Positions 17,149 through 24,926 of a stretch of DNA of 41,890 nt are shown one piece after another. This DNA is from a virus. The stretch lies in IMG/VR virus record IMGVR_UViG_3300017760_000015, positions 1 to 41,890 of that record; one strand, written 5' to 3'. The notes beneath the pieces are model-generated. The model was given only the letters and a program-made list of their open reading frames with translations. It did not search any database and was not told the DNA's origin. The position numbers were made by a program, and so were the translations under genes. Within the stretch, counting starts at the first letter, position 1. Each line of letters starts with the position of its first letter.

Positions 17149-17529
17149 ATGAGCGATATGGATAAATTTCAAGGCGACATGAGTCGTAACGAAGTAGAAA
17201 TTGACTTGAAAAAGTTTATGAGTATGGTTTCTGAAATCGGTGATTTGAAACAGGAAATCTTTGAACTAACTCAAGAAGATAGAAAGAACCCTTGGCAGAA
17301 ATGGATATTTGCAGCCAAGACAATTGATGCATGGAGAATTATACCTCGTGCATTCCTAGGTATTTATATGTACCTATTATATTATGCGACCTTTTGGTTT
17401 ATGGACTTGGCAGACCCAACCCTTGAACAGTCGGGATTAATTTCCGTACTAGTGGGTGCTGGAGCTGCATGGTTTGGTCTATACACTTCAAGTGCAGCGA
17501 AAGAACACGGTGACCAAAACCCCAATTAG
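17149..17529 (+). CDS. Two-transmembrane protein, holin candidate
   Basis: This 126-residue protein has a charged N-terminal coil (1-60) followed by two membrane segments: about residues 65-85 (IIPRAFLGIYMYLLYYATFWF) and 98-118 (ISVLVGAGAAWFGLYTSSA). It ends in a short polar tail. Size, two helices and the GAGAAWFGLY segment fit phage holins, which time lysis by permeabilising the inner membrane. The endolysin is encoded elsewhere (24923). AGAGGA precedes the ATG. Placement before the tape measure leaves a structural or injection-related membrane role possible. Confidence 0.55.
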   Translation: MSDMDKFQGDMSRNEVEIDLKKFMSMVSEIGDLKQEIFELTQEDRKNPWQKWIFAAKTIDAWRIIPRAFLGIYMYLLYYATFWFMDLADPTLEQSGLISVLVGAGAAWFGLYTSSAAKEHGDQNPN

Positions 17530-17540
17530 GAAAATCATAA

Positions 17541-19793
17541 ATGGCTGAGACCAACGCAGATATAAAGAATTTTACAGAAGGTTTAATTGGAAGCTTGAAC
17601 AGGGTAACAACTGGTCTTGCTTTCAAGCAGTCTGCTGAAATAATTAAAGCAAACGAAAGAATGAAAGAGTCTCAAGAAAGACTCGCTCGTAGGCAAGAAA
17701 CACATCAAGAAAAGGTCGAAGCACAACAAGAAAAATTCGATAAGTCTCGTGAGAAGATTATGCAAAAACACGCAAATAATCAAACTCAACGAGACATAGA
17801 ATTATACAAACTAGACAATAGAAGAAATGATGCAACTAAAGAATTGGTTGACGATTTTGATAAGTTTAAAAAATCATTAAGTGAAGGTAACGACTTAGAG
17901 AAAGACCACATCGAAAACCTTAAATCTCAAGGTAGTATGAATACTGGTATAGACGGAATGTCTTCTGGCATTGATGATATGGTTAAAGGTATTGAAGGTT
18001 TGACATTTGGTCTAGTAGACTTAAGTGGTAGTTCTAATAAACTAACTAATTTCTTTAAAGGGATTGTTAGTTTAGGTGTTGGTTTAATAAGTTTCTTAGG
18101 AAGTCTAGGTGAGACTGTTGTACTATTAACAGACCACTTAAAAGTCTTTGATAGAAAAATAAAAATTACTAGAACAGGGGGAGCGCCAGGTACAGTACCT
18201 AGTGGTATCACTGGCATGGGTGAAGATTTTGTTGGCCCTGTTAACCCCAATGCAGCTACATCATCAGAAGATATTATTGAATCATCGGTTGTTGATTTTG
18301 CAACCCCATTAGGTAAGAAAGCAGGCAGTTTCTTTAAAGGCATCAAAGATGGAATCGGTGGTGTCCTTGATACAGTAAGTCCACAAAACATCAAAAAGCA
18401 ATTTGATGTTGCAACCAAGACATTTGCTAAAGGAGCAAGCATTGTTGCAAATGTAACACCTACTGAAAGTGAAGAACGAAGACCTCTCCAAGAAACATTG
18501 CCGGGCATGGAGAAATCACCCCAAGATAAATCAGCTGAGTTCCTATCTACATACAAAAGTGATTCTGTTCCAATAGAAGCAGCTGGTGCAATATCTGATA
18601 TGTTAAATGGAATTAAAAATTCTCTTAGAAGTTCATTTTCGTTTGGTGATACAGACAAACAAGCAGAAGCTGGTGAGATGATGGAAGAAAATTTCTCACA
18701 GATGAAAGGTCATGCTGAAAACTTTAGAGGCTTAGTGTTTGGTGAAGGTTCTATGTTTGCTAAAATTACTGGTGGATTTGGAGATGCATTAAATTTCTAT
18801 GGTGAGAGTGTTAATAAGGTAGGCAATACGGTTATTGGATTTGGGAAATCAGTTGGCCAGTTCTTCAGTAGTGGAGAAAATATGAAAGCTGGGGTGGCGT
18901 CTTTCGCTGCATCTTCATGGTCATTTCTTAAATCTGCATTAAAGTTTGTTCCTGCTGTATTAGGATTCGTTGTTGCAACCACTATGTTTGTGGGTTCAAT
19001 GATTGTTGCATCCTTACCATTCATTGCAATGGGATTATTAATTGCAGTTGGAGTTGCTTTACTCGTTGGAGCTGTAGTTGCAGTATTTAATAAGTTCCCT
19101 ATCATAGGTGAGACTTTATCTACAGTATTTGGTTTTGTATTTGATACCATTAGTGGTATAGTCAATGTTATTATGGATGTCTTCAGCAATATATGGGGAG
19201 CCATAACAGACATCTTCGGTGGATTCATCGATATGTTTAGCGCTGCATTCAGTGGTGATTTTGGTGGTATTTTTGATGGTCTAATGAAGATAATAGGTGG
19301 AGTCTTTGATTTATTCTTAGCACCATTTAGAGCAATCTTCGATGGTATAGCAGGATTTGTTAATTCACTATTACCCGATTGGGCAAAAGACATGTTAGGG
19401 GGTGATACTGCTTCTGCAGAAGAGAGTGGTCTCTACGATAAAAACAGAATAGGTAAATCTACTGTAGATGCATCTATGATATCTGGCGCTCCAACTAAAG
19501 ACTTAATGGCCATTGTTTCACACAATGATTTATCTGAAGAAGACATGGCACTAGTTAAGGCAGAACTTGATTCAAGGAATATAGGTCTTGAAGGTACTCC
19601 TATGACTGGTGAAGAATTAAAAGAACAAAGAGAAGCATCTAAAGCTGCAATGGATGGTGGAACACAAAACAACACTGCAGTTGCACAACAAAACACTAAT
19701 AACAATGTAACTAATAATGCATTCTCACAATCACCTAATCCTAGACCAACTGATTCTACAATTGGAAGAACTGCAGCTGTAAATCTAAATTAA
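17541..19793 (+). CDS. gp29: Tape measure / baseplate hub protein (gp29-type)
   Basis: This 750-residue protein is the longest of the rightward run. Residues 35-120 form a highly charged coiled coil (ERLARRQETHQEK...). The middle (about 465-560) contains long Gly/Ala/Val/Phe-rich hydrophobic segments (FVVATTMFVGSMIVASLPFIA, then VGVALLVGAVVAVF), typical of tape measures that reach the host membrane. The C-terminus is Asn/Gln-rich. Position directly after the gp26/gp51-like chaperone pair strengthens the call. T4 gp29 is 590 residues, so the tail may be somewhat longer here. The 3' end overlaps the convergent gene at 19785 by 9 nt. Confidence 0.85.
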   Translation: MAETNADIKNFTEGLIGSLNRVTTGLAFKQSAEIIKANERMKESQERLARRQETHQEKVEAQQEKFDKSREKIMQKHANNQTQRDIELYKLDNRRNDATKELVDDFDKFKKSLSEGNDLEKDHIENLKSQGSMNTGIDGMSSGIDDMVKGIEGLTFGLVDLSGSSNKLTNFFKGIVSLGVGLISFLGSLGETVVLLTDHLKVFDRKIKITRTGGAPGTVPSGITGMGEDFVGPVNPNAATSSEDIIESSVVDFATPLGKKAGSFFKGIKDGIGGVLDTVSPQNIKKQFDVATKTFAKGASIVANVTPTESEERRPLQETLPGMEKSPQDKSAEFLSTYKSDSVPIEAAGAISDMLNGIKNSLRSSFSFGDTDKQAEAGEMMEENFSQMKGHAENFRGLVFGEGSMFAKITGGFGDALNFYGESVNKVGNTVIGFGKSVGQFFSSGENMKAGVASFAASSWSFLKSALKFVPAVLGFVVATTMFVGSMIVASLPFIAMGLLIAVGVALLVGAVVAVFNKFPIIGETLSTVFGFVFDTISGIVNVIMDVFSNIWGAITDIFGGFIDMFSAAFSGDFGGIFDGLMKIIGGVFDLFLAPFRAIFDGIAGFVNSLLPDWAKDMLGGDTASAEESGLYDKNRIGKSTVDASMISGAPTKDLMAIVSHNDLSEEDMALVKAELDSRNIGLEGTPMTGEELKEQREASKAAMDGGTQNNTAVAQQNTNNNVTNNAFSQSPNPRPTDSTIGRTAAVNLN

Positions 19794-20006
19794 TTCAGGC
19801 CCTTTAAGCATATCTGCTTTAGTCATTGCCTTTCTGTTATATTTTGTTTTATCTTTTTGAACTTGAGTAAGTCCATGTGAAGGTGTAACCTTTCTAACCT
19901 TTACTTCAGTTTTTTTACCAAAGATAGTATCCCAGTTATCTGAGTATAATTTCTCGTTAGAATTCCTACGTTGTGAACCCTTGCCACCGTGCCATTGTTT
20001 TGCCAT
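19785..20006 (-). CDS. Small basic conserved phage protein
   Basis: This 73-residue protein of unknown function is basic (MAKQWHGGKGSQRR..., many K and R) and encoded 4 nt downstream of bS21 on the same strand. Its basic, Gly-rich N-terminus suggests nucleic-acid or ribosome contact, but no family is recognised. Similar short proteins follow S21-like genes in some marine phages as far as I recall. Start ATG at 20006 follows TAGGTTG. Confidence 0.6.
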   Translation of the reverse strand: MAKQWHGGKGSQRRNSNEKLYSDNWDTIFGKKTEVKVRKVTPSHGLTQVQKDKTKYNRKAMTKADMLKGPELI

Positions 20007-20010
20007 GTCA

Positions 20011-20256
20011 TCAACCTAACGGCCCTCTAAATCCACGTCGTCCCATTGATGCTCTTTTTGCATCTAACTTCTTACGTCTCTTCAAGTCTTGGTTTCTTTG
20101 ATTCCTAATTGTATTAGGTTTGATGTGATACTTTCTATCACGACATTCTTGAACTATACCTGCTTTCTCACAATCCTTTTTGAATCTGCGAAGTAGTTGG
20201 TCGAACCCTTCTACGTTCCGATTCTTTGGATTTATTTTAGGTGTTACACTAGGCAT
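20011..20256 (-). CDS. rpsU: Phage-encoded ribosomal protein bS21
   Basis: This 81-residue protein has the bS21 core: [23 protein letters not shown] (bacterial consensus F..ALRRFKR.CEKAGI..E.R.R....KP) and then a basic tail ([13 protein letters not shown]). bS21 sits near the anti-Shine-Dalgarno region of 16S rRNA and influences initiation. Phage copies are known in marine and giant phages and are thought to replace host bS21 to favour phage mRNAs. The 197-nt region upstream holds a strong hairpin (20386-20431). It lies immediately after gp32 in the transcript. Confidence 0.9.
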   Translation of the reverse strand: MPSVTPKINPKNRNVEGFDQLLRRFKKDCEKAGIVQECRDRKYHIKPNTIRNQRNQDLKRRKKLDAKRASMGRRGFRGPLG

Positions 20257-20385
20257 AATTATTCTCTAATAGATGTGAAGTCACCCCACGCTTTACAGCA
20301 ACCCGTTCTTCACCGACCAATCCGCTATATGCTATTGACCTTTCCCTTACTGAGTACCCCCAATCATTTTCCACGGTCTCAGTGT

Positions 20386-20431
20386 GTAGTCGTCTTATTT
20401 TCAAGGACACATTTTGAATAAACACGACTAC
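20386..20431. other. Strong hairpin in the gp32-bS21 intergenic region
   Basis: GTAGTCGT (20386-20393) pairs perfectly with ACGACTAC (20424-20431). After a small internal loop, TTATT pairs with AATAA and CAA with TTG. On the minus strand this lies about 22 nt after the gp32 stop and about 130 nt before bS21. There is no T-run directly behind it, so it looks more like an RNA-processing or stability element or a leader structure than an intrinsic terminator. Confidence 0.55.
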
Positions 20432-20453
20432 CCCATTGTAAGAAACTCAACTA

Positions 20454-21353
20454 CTAACTATCAGCAGCCAGTTTCTTAAAGTAGTCCATCGCATCATCTT
20501 CTTCCACTTGGGGAGCAGATTCTGCTGATGCAACTACAGGTTCTTCTGCAACTGGAGACGTGTTAACATCTGACCATGGAAGTTCTTCCATATCATCTGC
20601 AACTGACTCAGCTGTAGAGTTAGTTACTGCACCTGTTAATCCAAGAACTCTATCGAGTTTCTCTTTTAACTCTTCGTAAGATTTAAACTCACTTGGTGCA
20701 ATAATTCCACTTAAGCTATGTAGGTTGTTTACCACATCTACAAGCTTTTGCTCATCATCAAATAAAGGTGCTTGTGAATCGAACTCTGATTTATCATAGT
20801 TCCAGTATCCGTCAACTTTTCTGATTTTAATCTTGAAGTTGGCACCTTCGTCTCTGAGGTCAAAAGGATTGATTGCTTTCTCATCTTCAAATGCTGGTGA
20901 GATTGCTTCCTTGAGTGCTTCAAAGATTTTTTTACCATATCTGTACTTAAACACTTTACCTTCGTTAGCAGGATTTTTAGGGTCTGAGATAACAAGGATG
21001 TTAGACACATAATGTAAACGTCTTTTCTGTTTACGTGCTTGGTCTTTGTTTGCCTCAACACCAGTATTCCATAACTGAGTATTGTATTCAGACACAGGGT
21101 CTTGTTTATTAAGAGTCGTTAAAGACTTCTCAATATACCATCCACCTGGCCCTTGGAAACCGTGGTCGAAGTATGATACCCATGGCATCTCTTCACCCTC
21201 GGGGGTAGGTAAGAAACGAACTACAGCGTAACCGTTACCACTCTTATCGAGTTCGGGTTTCCACATAGTGTCGTCTGAGTAGGATTTTTTTTCTCCGCCT
21301 GTTGGGGAAGCTGATTCCATTGCAGCTCTTAGTTTATCTAAACTACTTGACAT
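20454..21353 (-). CDS. gp32: Single-stranded DNA-binding protein gp32
   Basis: This 299-residue protein (T4 gp32 is 301) coats ssDNA in replication and recombination. Recognisable are the N-terminal cooperativity part (LDKLRAAMES), the OB-fold core with YAVVRFLPTP, PWVSYFDHGFQGPGGWYIE, the NILVISDPKNPANEGKVFKYRYGKKIF block, and WNYDKSEF. The C-terminal tail is acidic (EEDDAMDYF) for partner proteins such as gp59. There is no cysteine anywhere, so the zinc site of T4 gp32 (His-Cys3) has been lost. AGGAG precedes the ATG. Confidence 0.95.
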   Translation of the reverse strand: MSSSLDKLRAAMESASPTGGEKKSYSDDTMWKPELDKSGNGYAVVRFLPTPEGEEMPWVSYFDHGFQGPGGWYIEKSLTTLNKQDPVSEYNTQLWNTGVEANKDQARKQKRRLHYVSNILVISDPKNPANEGKVFKYRYGKKIFEALKEAISPAFEDEKAINPFDLRDEGANFKIKIRKVDGYWNYDKSEFDSQAPLFDDEQKLVDVVNNLHSLSGIIAPSEFKSYEELKEKLDRVLGLTGAVTNSTAESVADDMEELPWSDVNTSPVAEEPVVASAESAPQVEEDDAMDYFKKLAADS

Positions 21354-21401
21354 TGTATTCTCCTATTTTATTACAATTGTATCGCATTTTATCGCATATT
21401 A

Positions 21402-22133
21402 TCAAGATACTTCAGATGGGTGTCCCACCCCAAGTATCCACTTTTCACTATTTTCATAGTTAAGTTCATTATACTCTACTTTCACAAAACCTTCAAGAGG
21501 CTTTTTCCAATAGACATTAATGTTTTCATACTCCTTTAATAGAGCAAGAAACTGTTGTTGTTGAGTATGGAAGACTCTATCGTCTTCTGAATAATCAACC
21601 TTGTATTTATACAAGCCAGACTCAGCAAATATATTACTGGGGTCATTATGTTCAAGTGCATCGAATCCTATTAGACATATGTCTTTGTAACCGTTTTCGA
21701 TTGCATATCCTAATGCACTCATTCCACCAAATAGATTCTTAAGCTTAGGATTATTATACATAACTATGTTATTCCCATAGTCCCCGCTAATACCTATAAA
21801 GAAACATTCCTTTCCGTCGTAACTTCCTTGGACTGAAAACTCCGTATCTCCGTCCTTCCTAATCTCATAGAAGTTATCATATTCACCAATACCCATCTTC
21901 ATCATATCCCACATTTCAATCGGGACGGTCTCGAACTCGGCAAATGCAACTTTGTTTGTTTTATAGTATTCTTCGTCTACAATTTTTGCTTGAACTTCTA
22001 TATCAATTGCAAATAGTAAGTCGGGTTTAACAATATTATTTGATACTGCATTAAAACCCCACCACTCTTTATCTTTGAATTCTTCCCAGTCTACATTCTT
22101 CTGACTAGGGCCATTCCCTATTAAGTAGAGCAT
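21402..22133 (-). CDS. MptE/DUF115-like or sialyltransferase-like protein
   Basis: This 243-residue protein opens with YLIGNGPSQKNVDWEEF, the 'GNGPS' nucleotide-binding loop shared by DUF115/MptE-like proteins and CST-type sialyltransferases. A second shared element is FGGMSALGYAIENGYKDICLIGFDAL near residue 140-165. DUF115-type proteins act in glycan (for example pseudaminic acid) transfer or pterin pyrophosphorylation. The exact reaction here is unknown. The gene is inserted between gp59 and gp32, which are adjacent in T4, and overlaps gp59 by 13 nt. Confidence 0.65.
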   Translation of the reverse strand: MLYLIGNGPSQKNVDWEEFKDKEWWGFNAVSNNIVKPDLLFAIDIEVQAKIVDEEYYKTNKVAFAEFETVPIEMWDMMKMGIGEYDNFYEIRKDGDTEFSVQGSYDGKECFFIGISGDYGNNIVMYNNPKLKNLFGGMSALGYAIENGYKDICLIGFDALEHNDPSNIFAESGLYKYKVDYSEDDRVFHTQQQQFLALLKEYENINVYWKKPLEGFVKVEYNELNYENSEKWILGVGHPSEVS

Positions 22134-22717
22134 ATTTCTAGAAGCTTCTTTTTGTATTTCTGTTGGTCATATGATATGAATGACTTGTACTTGTTAATTC
22201 TAATGTGTAAGTCGGGATACACTACCTTCTCTGAGATAAGTGCTTCCCAATCTTTAGTGAAACCAATTATTTCATCCATGATGCAAATGGTTTCTAAACT
22301 TACATCCTTACTCATGTAAGCTTTAAGTAATCTAGGGTGTTGACCGTCGACTACTTTAAGTTGTGTCTGAATCTTGAACTTTCGTATCAAGTCATTCACT
22401 TCTGTTTCAAACATATAACCTAATTTCTGATTACGTTTCTTCCATTCACGATATCTCTTATCACATTCTTTATCTAGAAGGTCACCCGCCCAGAAATCTT
22501 TATATGATAGATTTGCAATATAGAAATCTTGTAATTCTTGTTTATATGTTCGGTACAGTTTACCAAAATGGTATTTATCTTTACGTTTAAGAAATGACTT
22601 GATGTCTGACTTCACTTTTCCGTTATACTTAACGAAGTCATAATCCTTGGAATGAAAATGTAACTTTATCCCAAGGTATAACGTGTATGCATCATAACCT
22701 TCTCTAGAAGTCATCAA
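22121..22717 (-). CDS. gp59: Helicase loader gp59
   Basis: This 198-residue protein (T4 gp59 is 217) shows the N-terminal pattern of gp59: YDAYTLYLGIKLHF.....YDFVKYNGKV, then KRKDKYHFGKLYRTYK and FYIANL. A helical C-terminal domain follows. gp59 brings the gp41 helicase onto gp32-coated forks. Its location beside gp32 and gp33 matches the T4 order (33-59-32). The ATG overlaps the stop of the preceding gene by four bases (ATGA), which implies coupled translation. Confidence 0.87.
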   Translation of the reverse strand: MMTSREGYDAYTLYLGIKLHFHSKDYDFVKYNGKVKSDIKSFLKRKDKYHFGKLYRTYKQELQDFYIANLSYKDFWAGDLLDKECDKRYREWKKRNQKLGYMFETEVNDLIRKFKIQTQLKVVDGQHPRLLKAYMSKDVSLETICIMDEIIGFTKDWEALISEKVVYPDLHIRINKYKSFISYDQQKYKKKLLEICST

Positions 22718-23022
22718 GTAATAATCTTTTTCTCTGCTGGGACTTCAACTCTTGGAGCTTCTTTTTGTCCTGTTGCAATAAGATATGCATTTTGAACACC
22801 TTCGTTAGATTCGGTTGCAAAAACATAATTATTAAATGTAATGACTGCTGGATTTTCGTCTCCAGTTACAGCCACACCTCTAGCAAAACCCATTCCACCT
22901 TCGGGATTGGATACTATCATTTTTGGTTGAGTTAATGTAATGGTTGTATCTAACTGACTGTCAAATGTTCCAACATACTCTCCACTGATTGCCACTACTG
23001 TGACGATATCACCTTTTTTCAT
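22714..23022 (-). CDS. Sm-like small beta-barrel protein
   Basis: This 102-residue protein sits between gp33 and gp59. The first 40 residues (KKGDIVTVVAISGEYVGTF, then TLTQPKMIV) have the strand pattern of Sm/LSm-type barrels seen in small phage proteins at this locus. The middle has a Gly-rich turn (GGMGFARGVAVTG) and the C-terminus is a charged tail. Its function is unknown. It could bind RNA or a transcription partner, but that is only suggested by the fold-like pattern and the neighbours. Confidence 0.6.
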   Translation of the reverse strand: MKKGDIVTVVAISGEYVGTFDSQLDTTITLTQPKMIVSNPEGGMGFARGVAVTGDENPAVITFNNYVFATESNEGVQNAYLIATGQKEAPRVEVPAEKKIIT

Positions 23023-23028
23023 AATTAC

Positions 23029-23265
23029 CTACTTGTTAAAGAAACCTGTAATGGTTCCTTGTGCTGATGAACCCCTGTTTATCATTTTCAAACCAGTTGC
23101 TTCCGCTTCTAGCTTTTCTTTGAGAGGTTGGGATATTAACCTCTTTGCTGATTCGGGTTCTACTTTGTTATCATCACAAACTTTTATGATTGCTCCCATA
23201 ACATCCGTTTTACCACCTATCAATAGTTTTTCAACTTGTTCTGTAAATTCTTTTTTACTAATCAC
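23029..23265 (-). CDS. gp33: Late transcription co-activator gp33
   Basis: This 78-residue protein corresponds to gp33, which with gp55 and the gp45 clamp activates late promoters. The helical core (KEFTEQVEKLL....DVMGAIIKVC, EPESAKRLISQPLKEKLEAEA) matches gp33 of marine T4-like phages. The C-terminus ends Q69-G-T-I-T-G-F-F76-N-K, a clean Q-x-x-I-x-x-F-F clamp-binding peptide. The start is GTG at 23265 behind GGAG; no in-frame ATG fits as well. It shares the late-promoter logic seen throughout the window (TATAAATA). Confidence 0.83.
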   Translation of the reverse strand: MISKKEFTEQVEKLLIGGKTDVMGAIIKVCDDNKVEPESAKRLISQPLKEKLEAEATGLKMINRGSSAQGTITGFFNK

Positions 23266-23267
23266 AT

Positions 23268-23933
23268 TTATACTCCATGTAAGTTTGAATACTGTTCTCT
23301 CAATTTATACAACTCGTCAACATATTCGCATGGGTCTGCAGAAAATAATTGAAAGTTACCATTTTCAAGACTTACTATTGCAGTAATTTCTTCAATGGGT
23401 GTTCCTGTTAGTTCTTCTACCATGATTGCATATGCAGTCATCTGTAAGAACCAAGGTTTAGCCATATAATCTTCTTTGAATGAAGAAGATGTCTTAAAAT
23501 CTATAATAGATAATGCATCTTCAAATATTCCAATGCAATCTACTCGTCCAGCCATTTGCAACTTGTTACTTAACATAGGTGCTTCTAAACATATCGGTAC
23601 TATTTCATCTAGTACTGGTTGGACTCCTCTGAATCTATTCTCTTCTATAAGGTCTTGGAATACTACTTCCTTTTCTTGCCTTAGATAGTCTTCTACGACT
23701 TGGTGGAATGATGTACCACGTTTGGCTGCACCAGTTGAAATACGATTGGCCTCTTCTTCACCAACTCGTTCTCTCCACAATTTGATATGTTCTCTATTGA
23801 GTAAACCGACAACCGTTGTTACACTTGGATAGTGAAATGATTCTTCTCCATCTGTGTAAAATCTTTTACCATTCTTCTGAACAGTTTTTAAATCTAAATG
23901 TTCTAGTTCCCACAGTTCTAATAATTTACTCAT
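23268..23933 (-). CDS. RecB/Cas4-like PD-(D/E)XK nuclease
   Basis: This 221-residue nuclease has the RecB-family arrangement: RGTSFHQVVEDYL (His of motif I), then GRVDCIGIF (aspartate), and LSIIDFKTSS (D-x-K motif), followed by WFLQMTAYAIMVEEL, the Q...Y helix of motif III. Such genes are annotated as exonucleases in cyanophages and presumably take part in recombination or host DNA breakdown. It lies 2 nt upstream of gp33 in the same transcript. The length is normal for the phage family and all catalytic positions appear present. Confidence 0.82.
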   Translation of the reverse strand: MSKLLELWELEHLDLKTVQKNGKRFYTDGEESFHYPSVTTVVGLLNREHIKLWRERVGEEEANRISTGAAKRGTSFHQVVEDYLRQEKEVVFQDLIEENRFRGVQPVLDEIVPICLEAPMLSNKLQMAGRVDCIGIFEDALSIIDFKTSSSFKEDYMAKPWFLQMTAYAIMVEELTGTPIEEITAIVSLENGNFQLFSADPCEYVDELYKLREQYSNLHGV

Positions 23934-23942
23934 AAGTCTATT

Positions 23943-24251
23943 CTACTTCTTTCTTGATTGAATGTCTAGATGCTTTTTAACTATTTCTTTAGTCTTAACT
24001 TCTTTGGTTCCACGTTGTCTATGTCTGTCCATAGGTGAGCCTGGGTTTGCAGAAGAAATTTTATTGAGGACTTCTTTGAATCCATCATCTGTTTTTACTC
24101 TATCTCCATGTCCACCTACGGTCATGGGAGCGTCAAGTATTACTTGTTTTAGATGTGGGTTGTTTTCTTTGAATTGGTCAAGTTTTGTATAAGACATATT
24201 ATGCTCTTCTACTTCACCAGTTTCATTATTTAAAAAATCATATAGAGGCAT
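23943..24251 (-). CDS. Conserved phage protein, degenerate FmdB-like
   Basis: This 102-residue protein begins MPLYDFLNNETGEVEEHNMS and continues L..FK..NPHLKQVI.AP..VGGHGDRVKTD.GF..VL..I. The N-terminal 'P-YDF' plus a 'VGG' beta turn resembles FmdB-type zinc-ribbon proteins, but the cysteines are gone. The 'GDRVKTD-GF-EVL-KI' pattern is common in marine T4-like phages, with no function assigned. The C-terminus is basic. It overlaps the start region of the next gene by 14 nt. Confidence 0.65.
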   Translation of the reverse strand: MPLYDFLNNETGEVEEHNMSYTKLDQFKENNPHLKQVILDAPMTVGGHGDRVKTDDGFKEVLNKISSANPGSPMDRHRQRGTKEVKTKEIVKKHLDIQSRKK

Positions 24252-24774
24252 TCATAAACTCGGGTGTTGGTCTTGCAGTCCATACTGCAAAATCTTTTTT
24301 GTATTTGTTATAGTATTTATGGTAACCATCTATACTCGATTTCATTTTGACATCGTCTGGCATACACTGAGGTGGTTCTCTCCATGCACAGAGGTCAATA
24401 TTGTTCGGTAACTGGTTTAGTAAATCTAGTAGTTTTGTCTCTGTTAAATGGGCCCTGGCATAACGATAGGTGTATTCCTTACATAACGCTGCAAATAGGT
24501 CATATACGAATTGATAGTGTACTGCATTCTCTCTAGTCCATATTGCAGACGGATGATTGACGTGTGAAGCCTTGTATAAATTGTCCATATCACCTTCAAG
24601 TCTCCATCTTTGAATTCTACGTCCACTTGAATCGTCAATATAATGTTTACCATCTAACATTCTATGTGCAGTTGATAAAAGCTGAGCATATTCTATAATC
24701 ATTTTGACCACATGTTTGTCACAATGCAATTCTGCAGCGACTTCGGGTTCTTCATGTAAATAGAATATGTTCAT
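24238..24774 (-). CDS. Conserved phage protein with HCDKHVVKM signature
   Basis: This 178-residue protein begins MNIFYLHEEPEVAAELHCDKHVVKMIIE and continues YAQLLSTAHR. This opening is very common in marine phages and I associate it with proteins listed as pyrimidine-dimer-glycosylase-like, though I cannot show that here. The central part has HPSAIWTR and W..PPQCMPDD. The His/Cys/Asp cluster could bind a metal. There is no T4 denV-like overall pattern, so the repair role is tentative. ATG overlaps the stop of the 51-residue gene upstream (ATGA). Confidence 0.6.
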   Translation of the reverse strand: MNIFYLHEEPEVAAELHCDKHVVKMIIEYAQLLSTAHRMLDGKHYIDDSSGRRIQRWRLEGDMDNLYKASHVNHPSAIWTRENAVHYQFVYDLFAALCKEYTYRYARAHLTETKLLDLLNQLPNNIDLCAWREPPQCMPDDVKMKSSIDGYHKYYNKYKKDFAVWTARPTPEFMNASI

Positions 24775-24926
24775 TGTTTAATCTCCCTTAACCAATCTCT
24801 GTAAGGGACTGGATTGTCTGTTGTTGTTAAATACTTTTTGTATTCCTCTTTATTTTCTTTTGATTTTGTCATGGTATCAACCCAACCAGTGGATGAGTCT
24901 TGCCATCTTTTAGAATTCTCTGTCAT
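24771..24926 (-). CDS. Small 51-residue protein coupled to the endolysin
   Basis: This short gene is enclosed by four-base ATGA overlaps with its neighbours on both sides (24923-24926 and 24771-24774), the clearest sign that it is real. The product is hydrophilic: MTENSKRWQDSSTGWVDTMT, then a Lys/Glu-rich helix, then NPVPYRDWLREIKQ. It has no signal peptide or membrane segment. The PYRDWL ending is reminiscent of short phage proteins but gives no function. Confidence 0.7.
   Translation of the reverse strand: MTENSKRWQDSSTGWVDTMTKSKENKEEYKKYLTTTDNPVPYRDWLREIKQ

Noticed and set aside
17927-19393. Long minus-strand reading frames opposite the tape measure
   Set aside because: They are Pro/Ser/Thr-rich antisense frames arising from the codon pattern of the tape-measure gene, without ribosome sites or recognisable domains.
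20257-20385. A tRNA or coding gene in the gp32-bS21 gap, including a plus-strand ORF crossing it
   Set aside because: No T-loop string or cloverleaf fits, and the plus-strand frame is antisense to bS21 with no ribosome site or recognisable protein.
21601-21625. TATAAATA on the minus strand inside the MptE-like gene as a late promoter
   Set aside because: It encodes the Tyr-Lys-Tyr-Lys stretch inside the coding region and no gene starts at a sensible distance downstream.
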